55,338 nucleotides of DNA. It comes from Labilithrix sp. (GTDB taxonomy: Bacteria > Myxococcota_A > Polyangia > Polyangiales > Polyangiaceae). Below are positions 50,279-55,338 of the stretch, in pieces. Location: contig JAHBWC010000056.1 in NCBI GenBank assembly GCA_019637225.1, positions 1 to 55,338 of the forward strand, read 5' to 3'. The notes beneath the pieces were generated by a model. It was not told the DNA's origin, did no database searches, and was given only the letters and a program-made list of their open reading frames with translations. The number at the start of each line of letters is the position of its first letter. Position 1 is the first letter of the stretch. Both the position numbers and the translations under genes were made by a program.

Positions 50279-51191
50279 CGGCGAAGTGATCGGACGGGTA
50301 GAAGCCCTTCGCGTCGTGGTTCTTGAGGCACACGAGCGAGTCGACCGCGCTCACCGTGCGACCGCCGGCCCCGCGGCCGAGCACGAAGTCGATGCGCTTC
50401 TTCGGGTTCTGCTGGAACGCGCCCTCGCGGAGCGCGACGCTCGACGTGTTGCCGGTCTTCGGCGTGTCTGCGCCGTGCACCACGCGGTACGAGTCGGCGA
50501 AGCCGGCGTTCTTGAAGCGCACCAGCGCGGGCGCATTCTCGGTCGCGTTCATGTCACCGGTCAGCACCGTCGGCCAGCAGTCGTCGTTGCGGTTCACGAG
50601 GTCGAGCGTCTGCCGCGCCTGATCGTCGCGGCGCGCGTCGCCCTCGGCGCCGCCGCGGTGATCGAGGTGCGTGTTGGCGACGTCGATGAAGCCGCCCGAC
50701 GGGTGCTTCACCCGCGCGAGGACGCTGACGCGCATCTCGCCCGTGTCCTCGTGGTGCTTCTCCACGATCGGCCAGCGGCTCATCACGCCGACGCCTTCAC
50801 CGGTGAAGAACCCGCGGAGGCCGGACTTCCGCTTCGCGTAGATGTGGTACTTCGCGTGCCCGCGCTTCGCGATGAGCGCGTTCAGACGGTTCGCCTGATC
50901 GTCGGCGATCTCGATCTCCTGCAGCCCGATGATGTCCGGATCGAGACGCGCGATCTCGTCGGCGATGAGCGCGAAGCGTCGCTCCCACTGGTCCGAGTCG
51001 TGACGCAGGTTCAGCGTCATGACGCGCACCATCGTGGTCGTCTTCGCCTTCGTCCCGGCGCATCGCCCCGTCGAGACCTCCTGCGCTTCCTCGCCGACCG
51101 ACTCTTCGTCGGTCTCGATCGCGCACGCCCCCACGAAGCTCGCCAGCACCGCGAGAACCAACGTCGCCCAGATCTGCCGCCCGCTTCCCAT
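50250..51191 (-). CDS. Exported endonuclease/exonuclease/phosphatase (EEP) family lipoprotein
   Basis: About 313 residues. Signal peptide ends LASFVGAC, giving a lipidated Cys near residue 23. The EEP fold motifs are complete: MTLNLRHDSDQWERRF, IIGLQEIE (catalytic Glu), NTHLDHRGG, VLTGDMNAT (Asp-x-Asn), KKRIDFVLG and YPSDHFAVM (catalytic Asp-His). Members are secreted nucleases or phosphodiesterases that degrade DNA, RNA or phospholipids. A start seven codons upstream is possible. It converges with the DUF1361 gene and overlaps it slightly. Confidence 0.9.
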   Translation of the reverse strand: MGSGRQIWATLVLAVLASFVGACAIETDEESVGEEAQEVSTGRCAGTKAKTTTMVRVMTLNLRHDSDQWERRFALIADEIARLDPDIIGLQEIEIADDQANRLNALIAKRGHAKYHIYAKRKSGLRGFFTGEGVGVMSRWPIVEKHHEDTGEMRVSVLARVKHPSGGFIDVANTHLDHRGGAEGDARRDDQARQTLDLVNRNDDCWPTVLTGDMNATENAPALVRFKNAGFADSYRVVHGADTPKTGNTSSVALREGAFQQNPKKRIDFVLGRGAGGRTVSAVDSLVCLKNHDAKGFYPSDHFAVMTTYAMKL

Positions 51192-51320
51192 GGGGAGGAG
51201 CAAGTGCAGCATGTGTGCCGACCGCCCACACACGCTCTCCCACGCCATTTCCTGGTGTTGGACGCGGTCGAAAGCGCGACGCCGCGCGGTTGGTCAACGT
51301 TCGTCCCCGTCGCCGTGTCC

Positions 51321-51551
51321 ATGGGGGCGCGCGCCGTGCGCGGATTGCGCAAGAAGCCCGCGCACTTGCCTCGTACAGCGACAGAAGACGATTCCAGCCT
51401 GACGCTCGCCGACGCGCGAGCCTTCGTTCCCGAACGCCGAGCCTCCCGCGGCATCGCGAAGCTCGGCGGCAGGCACGCGGACGGTGGAGCAGCGCTCACG
51501 ATCGTGCGAGAAATGGCGCGGTGGAGCGGCGAACACGGAAGCGCGTGCTGA
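51321..51551 (+). CDS. Possible small protein upstream of the alpha/beta hydrolase
   Basis: A 76-residue frame (GARAVRGLRKKPAHLPRTAT to ALTIVREMARWSGEHGSAC) within the roughly 330-bp gap before the hydrolase gene. Codon bias is only moderate and no Shine-Dalgarno was seen. It overlaps the hydrolase start region by 31 bases if the upstream GTG is used. Apart from this the gap holds a short TGTGTG/CACACA inverted repeat near 51215 and nothing else. Low certainty. Confidence 0.25.
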   Translation: MGARAVRGLRKKPAHLPRTATEDDSSLTLADARAFVPERRASRGIAKLGGRHADGGAALTIVREMARWSGEHGSAC

Positions 51552-52360
51552 CGTTCCTCGGCGCCGCGCTCGGCGGCTATCTCCTCCTCTGCGTCGTCGC
51601 GCGCGCCGCGTACCCGCGCGTGCTGTTTCCGGCGCCGCGGCTCGATCGAGCGCCGCGCGTCGACGATCCGTCGGCCAAGCTCGTCGAGCTCCCGCACGCC
51701 GACGGGTCGAAGACCGCCGCGCTCCACTACCCCGCCGATCCAGGCGCGCGCACCGTGGTCGTCTTCCACGGCAACGGCGAGACGATCTTCCACAACGTCG
51801 ATCACGCGACGGAGCTGAAGCGCCGCGGGCTCGGCGTGCTCCTCGTCGAGTACCGCGGCTACGGCACGACCTACGGATCGCCTCCGACCGAGGAGATGCT
51901 CTACGAGGACGGCGAGGCCGCCATCGCGTACCTCGCGCGCGAGCGGGTCCCCGAAGAGCGCGTAGCGCTGTGGGGCTGGTCGCTCGGCAGCGGCGTCGCC
52001 GCGGAGATGGCGCGACGCGGACACGGCGCGCGCCTCGTCCTGCTCGCTCCCTTCACGTCGATCACCGACATGGGACGGCGCTTCGCGCCCGTTCTCCCCG
52101 TGTCGCTCGTGATGAAGCACCGCCTCGACACGCTCTCGAAGGCCGCCGAGATCCGGCAGCCCACGCTCGTCGTCCACGGCGACGCCGACGAGCTGATCCC
52201 GTTCGCGATGGGCGAGGCCGTCGCGCGCGCGATCCCCGGCGCCCGCCTCGTGCCGATCGCCGGCGGGCACCACGCCGATCTCCTCTACGCGGAGTCGACC
52301 GGGCGCCCGGACGCGCGCGCGCTCTTCGATCTCCTCGCCGAGCACCTGAGCGGGCGCTGA
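51521..52360 (+). CDS. Membrane-anchored alpha/beta hydrolase
   Basis: About 279 residues. A basic n-region (ERRTRKR) and one hydrophobic helix (VLTFLGAALGGYLLLCVVAR) anchor an alpha/beta-hydrolase domain facing outwards. Catalytic parts: oxyanion FHGNGE, nucleophile GWSLGSG, acid in HGDADELIP, His in GGHHAD. The topology and size match the BEM46/YsgA-type serine hydrolases. Substrate unknown (an ester, thioester or small peptide). Two GTG starts are possible, eight codons apart. Converges with the VWA gene. Confidence 0.88.
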   Translation: MERRTRKRVLTFLGAALGGYLLLCVVARAAYPRVLFPAPRLDRAPRVDDPSAKLVELPHADGSKTAALHYPADPGARTVVVFHGNGETIFHNVDHATELKRRGLGVLLVEYRGYGTTYGSPPTEEMLYEDGEAAIAYLARERVPEERVALWGWSLGSGVAAEMARRGHGARLVLLAPFTSITDMGRRFAPVLPVSLVMKHRLDTLSKAAEIRQPTLVVHGDADELIPFAMGEAVARAIPGARLVPIAGGHHADLLYAESTGRPDARALFDLLAEHLSGR

Positions 52361-52362
52361 GC

Positions 52363-52430
52363 GCGCGCGATCGGCGCGCCGCGCCCGCTCCGACGACGCC
52401 GTCGCTCAGCGCGCGATCGGCGCGCCGCGC
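52363..52430. repeat. 22-bp direct repeat at a convergent junction
   Basis: GCGCGCGATCGGCGCGCCGC plus GC occurs at 52363-52384 and again exactly at 52409-52430, the second copy inside the last codons of the VWA gene. The 46-bp spacing joins the ends of two converging genes. It may be a local duplication or part of a shared terminator. Confidence 0.8.
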
Positions 52431-53998
52431 TGCTTGCCGGCGAGCTTGGTCGCCTTCTGGACGAGCCCGACGAGCTCGACGCGCTCGCGGCGACCCTGCG
52501 TGGACGCCGCCGCGATCCGCTCGACGTTCTCGAGCGGCACCGACGCGGCGTGCGGGCTCTTGCGGAGCACTTCGGCGAACCCACCCACGGCCACCGCGAA
52601 GCGATAGCTCTCCGGCGCCTCCTCGAACGAAGCGTGGATCGCGCTCGCAGGCATCGCGAACGCGCTCTCGATCGCCTCGTCGGAGCCGCCGTGGAGCGCG
52701 TTCTTCGCCGGCTTGTGGCGCATCCGAACGACGAGCGGCGAGGCGGCGATCTGCTTCGGGTTCACGAGCTCGACGTCGTACAGCGCGGTGACCGAGTGAC
52801 CGGAGCCGACCTCGCCCGCGTCGACCTTGTCGTTGCGGAAGTCCCTGTCCGCGATGTCACGGTTCTCGTAGCCGATGAGGCGGTAGCGCCTGACGATGCT
52901 CGGATCGAGCTCGACCTGGATCTTCACGTCGCGCGCGATCACCTGGAGGAGCCCGTCGACCTGCTCGGTGAACACCTTTCGCGCCTCGTCCTCGCTGTCG
53001 ATGTACGTGTAGTTGCCGTCGCCCTTGTCGGCGAGCTGCTCCATCATCACGTCCTTGTAGTTGCCCGAGCCGAAGCCGACCGTGCTGAGCGTGATGCCCT
53101 TGTTTTTGTACTGCTCGATCGTCTTCAAGATCTGCTCGTGGCTCGAGTCGCCGATGTTCGCGTCGCCGTCCGAAAGGACGACGACCCGATTGAGGTGACC
53201 CTTCACGAGCGTCTTGGACGCGAGGTCGTAGGCCATCTGCACGCCGCTCGACATCGCGGTGCCGCCGCCCGCGTCGAGCGACGCGATCCCCGAGAGGATC
53301 TTCGCCCTGTGCTCGATGCCGGTCGGCTCGAGCACGACGCGCGTGCTCCCCGCGTACGTGCAGAGGGCCACGGTGTCACCGGGCTTGAGCGTGTCCGTGA
53401 GGAGCGCGAGGCTCTTCTTCGCCAGCGGCAGGCGCTCGGGCGAGGACATCGAGCCGGAGACGTCGACGAGGTAGACGAGGTGGACCGGCTGGCGCTCCTG
53501 GATCGAGACGCGCTTCGCCTGCACGCCGATCCGCACGATGTGGCGGCCCTCGGCGAACGGCGACGGCGCGGCGGCGAAGTGCACCTTGAACGGCACCTTC
53601 TCTTGCGCGTCCGGCGTGGGGTAGCCGTAGTCGAACGAGTTGAGGAACTCCTCCGCGCGGACCGACGCCGCCGGCGGCAGCGTGTCCTCTTGAACGAGCT
53701 TGCGGCGCGCGAACGAGTACGAGGCCGTGTCGACGTCGATCGAGAACGTCGACAGGCGGTCGCGTTGGGTCTCGACGAACGGATTCACCCCGTAGTCCGC
53801 GTGATGCTCCGCCGTCACCGGCTCCGGCGTCGCGACGGCGTCCCCACTCGGCATCGGAGCGGCGAGCTGCGACGGGGGATAGGCCCGCGCGACGGGCGCC
53901 TCCGCCGACCGGCTGCCGTAGCCGCCGCCGCATCCCGCGAGGGCGAACATGAGAGCGAGGAGACAAGAGCTGGACGCGTCGCGGATCGTGATCGGCAT
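52406..53998 (-). CDS. VWA-domain lipoprotein (YfbK-like)
   Basis: A 530-residue exported protein. Signal peptide ends LMFALAGC (Cys near 23). An N-terminal vWF-A-associated region (NPFVETQRDRLSTFSIDVDT, FLNSFDYGYPTP) precedes a von Willebrand A domain with MIDAS residues DVSGSM (179-184), a Thr in GGGTAMSSGVQ and VVLSDGDANIG. The C-terminal portion matches DUF3520. Metal-dependent protein-binding surface lipoprotein; E. coli YfbK is the best-known homologue, role unclear. Divergent from the last gene of the window. Confidence 0.93.
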   Translation of the reverse strand: MPITIRDASSSCLLALMFALAGCGGGYGSRSAEAPVARAYPPSQLAAPMPSGDAVATPEPVTAEHHADYGVNPFVETQRDRLSTFSIDVDTASYSFARRKLVQEDTLPPAASVRAEEFLNSFDYGYPTPDAQEKVPFKVHFAAAPSPFAEGRHIVRIGVQAKRVSIQERQPVHLVYLVDVSGSMSSPERLPLAKKSLALLTDTLKPGDTVALCTYAGSTRVVLEPTGIEHRAKILSGIASLDAGGGTAMSSGVQMAYDLASKTLVKGHLNRVVVLSDGDANIGDSSHEQILKTIEQYKNKGITLSTVGFGSGNYKDVMMEQLADKGDGNYTYIDSEDEARKVFTEQVDGLLQVIARDVKIQVELDPSIVRRYRLIGYENRDIADRDFRNDKVDAGEVGSGHSVTALYDVELVNPKQIAASPLVVRMRHKPAKNALHGGSDEAIESAFAMPASAIHASFEEAPESYRFAVAVGGFAEVLRKSPHAASVPLENVERIAAASTQGRRERVELVGLVQKATKLAGKQRGAPIAR

Positions 53999-54108
53999 GC
54001 GTGGCGAACGCGCTCGCGCCGCCGGTCCTTACAGGCTCCCGCGCCCGTGCGGCCCGAGCCCGCGGGCGTCGCGGCGCTTTCGGCAGATGTAGGGCACAAG
54101 TAGGCGAC

Positions 54109-54145
54109 AGGGAGCAACGCGGCGACACTCTTTCGTCTGCTCCCT
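54109..54145. repeat. Inverted repeat in divergent promoter region
   Basis: AGGGAGCA and TGCTCCCT, perfect 8-bp arms separated by 21 bases, lie between the VWA gene and the last gene, 31 bases before the latter's ATG. Candidate operator or leader hairpin. Confidence 0.5.
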
Positions 54146-54176
54146 CCGCGGGCTTTGCGAGCGCGAGCGTCGCGAT

Positions 54177-55338
54177 ATGATTCCATCGGTCAGTCGGATG
54201 ACCACGCGACCGTCGACGAAACGAGAGCCGAACGTGCCTGCCTCGAACAAACGACTCCCGGAACGCGATGAACCCGAGACTCGCGGCCCCGTGCCTCCTG
54301 CGCCGAGGTCGAGCGGCCGAGCTCTACTCTCGATCACGGACGACGATCTGTCGGCGCTGATGCCGGGCAACGCGAGCGCGGAGAGACCCGCGACCGGGTC
54401 GACGTCCTCGCAGCGCCTCGCCGTGCCTGCGCCGAACGCGAGCGGGAAGTTCGCACGCGTCGGCGCGGCCGCGACGCCGCAGAAGAAGAAGATCATCAGG
54501 AAGAAGAGCGCCCCGGCGCTCGCCGCGCAGGCGGGGCAAACCTCGGAGACGAGCGCCGCGCTGAACGCGTCGCCGTCCGCCGGAGCCGCAGCCGGCGCAT
54601 CGAAGCCCATCGAGACGCCGCTCCGACCGCCTCCGCTCGCGGAGCTGCTCGAAGGTCACGTCGACGTCGCCGCGAGCGCGACCAACGCGGCGACCACGAA
54701 CGAAGCGCCGCCCTTCGAGCGCGAGGACGTCACGCTCGCGTTGCCTTCTCCCGTCGACGCCACGGCGGACGTCACGCTCGCGTTGCCTTCTCCCGTCGGC
54801 GCCACGGCCGACGTCACGCTCGCGTTGCCTTCTCCCGTCGGCGTCACGTCGATGCCGACGTACCAGCAGCACACGGTGCTCATCTCGCACGATCAGCTGC
54901 GCGGACGACCCGCCGAGGCGCCGAGCGTCTTCGATCCAAGCACGCGCGAGCCGGCAGCAGTCGCGCCGGCGGCGGTCGCGCCGGCGGCGCGCGAAGAGAC
55001 GCCCTCGACGAGCCCCGCGCCGGCGAAACGTGGTCGAGCGTTGACCGCATCGGTCATCGCGCTCCTCGCGATTGGCCTCGGCGTGGCCTTCTTCGGGTAC
55101 ACGACGATGGGGAACACGGCGATGCGTCGGGCTCGACAAGCGGTCGCGCCCGTCGCCGAGTCGGCGACGGCTTCGGAAGGCTCCACGCCCGCGGAACGCG
55201 CGACGCCTGCGGAAGGCGCGACGTCTGCGGAAGGCGCGGCGGCGAGCGCGGAGTCTATCTCGTTCGCCGTGGCGACGCCCACGTCGGGAGCGGCGGCCGC
55301 GAGCTCCGGCGCGCCGGCGCCGGCGCGCGCAGAGCCCC
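54177..55338 (+). CDS. Partial: repeat-containing single-pass membrane protein
   Basis: A frame of 387 codons that runs off the window without a stop. A low-complexity N-terminal region (first 280 residues or so) holds a basic patch KKKIIRKK, a tandem repeat of DVTLALPSPV and the motif SMPTYQQHTVLISHDQLRG. One transmembrane helix follows (ALTASVIALLAIGLGVAFFG), then a Thr/Ala/Glu-rich tail with TPAERA-TPAEGA-TSAEGA repeats. Codon bias is high throughout. It resembles the one-pass protein at 8.9-9.85 kb in layout. Function unknown; the C terminus lies beyond the window. Confidence 0.75.
   Translation, partial: MIPSVSRMTTRPSTKREPNVPASNKRLPERDEPETRGPVPPAPRSSGRALLSITDDDLSALMPGNASAERPATGSTSSQRLAVPAPNASGKFARVGAAATPQKKKIIRKKSAPALAAQAGQTSETSAALNASPSAGAAAGASKPIETPLRPPPLAELLEGHVDVAASATNAATTNEAPPFEREDVTLALPSPVDATADVTLALPSPVGATADVTLALPSPVGVTSMPTYQQHTVLISHDQLRGRPAEAPSVFDPSTREPAAVAPAAVAPAAREETPSTSPAPAKRGRALTASVIALLAIGLGVAFFGYTTMGNTAMRRARQAVAPVAESATASEGSTPAERATPAEGATSAEGAAASAESISFAVATPTSGAAAASSGAPAPARAEP
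54726..54851 (+). repeat. In-frame 42-bp tandem repeat, three units
   Basis: Unit GACGTCACGCTCGCGTTGCC plus TTCTCCCGTCGGCGCCACGGCC encodes DVTLALPSPVGATA. The three units differ only at a few positions near their ends. It lies in the cytosolic, low-complexity part of the last membrane protein. Confidence 0.92.

Overview
The window is high-GC DNA (about 70% by eye, not calculated) with strong third-position G/C bias and dense, mostly bacterial-type gene spacing. The gene set points to a soil-type myxobacterium (Myxococcota, probably class Polyangia): a eukaryote-like Ser/Thr kinase, sigma-54 regulators, an FHA regulator, an HSDL2-like dehydrogenase and about fourteen predicted lipoproteins, several Cys-rich or sharing a CSLxTDLxGFS-like mature N terminus. 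This is inferred from gene content; no rRNA, tRNA, CRISPR array, phage or insertion sequence was seen.

Layout. 1-5.7 kb: a degenerate NtrC-like AAA+ protein, three lipoproteins, a Ser/Thr kinase and a TSUP permease, the permease divergent from a LysR gene. 5.7-10 kb: LysR, two lipoproteins and a one-pass membrane protein. 10-14.1 kb: an epimerase/acyltransferase pair joined by a GTGA overlap, then a lipoprotein with an EF-hand and an M49-like metallopeptidase motif. 14.1-17.3 kb: a compound inverted repeat, aat, about 800 bp without a convincing gene but with an 18-bp perfect inverted repeat, and an RpoD-type sigma factor. 17.3-24.7 kb: lipoproteins (one with a lamin-tail domain), bolA, an HSDL2-like SDR, a small lipoprotein gene whose leader can pair with its own ribosome-binding site, and a DODA-type dioxygenase. 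24.7-32.4 kb: a GT-C-like membrane protein, a LigD whose ligase module has lost its catalytic lysine, a HAD phosphatase, and a TetR/Rieske oxygenase pair behind a perfect palindromic operator. 32.4-37 kb: a lipoprotein, a 51-residue ORF, an FHA/sigma-54 activator with a co-transcribed partner, and a glycine-rich decapeptide-repeat lipoprotein. 37-45.2 kb, all on the minus strand: sensor kinase and CheY-like regulator, tandem UspA, and a four-gene run of DUF2267, aspartoacylase-like, GCS2-like ligase and nicotinate phosphoribosyltransferase. 45.3-55.3 kb: PEBP protein, LarA-like protein, sulfatase-family membrane enzyme, DUF1361 protein, secreted EEP-family hydrolase, alpha/beta hydrolase, VWA lipoprotein, and a repeat-containing one-pass membrane protein cut by the window end.

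How the parts may work together. The 37-45 kb block combines signal transduction (GAF-PAS kinase plus receiver), UspA, DUF2267, thiol or gamma-glutamyl ligase chemistry and NAD salvage, which reads as a stress/redox island; this is inference from co-location. The TetR operator and Rieske gene form a self-contained catabolic-style unit. The LigD, the leader RNA at 22.4 kb and the degenerate bEBP are the observations most worth follow-up.
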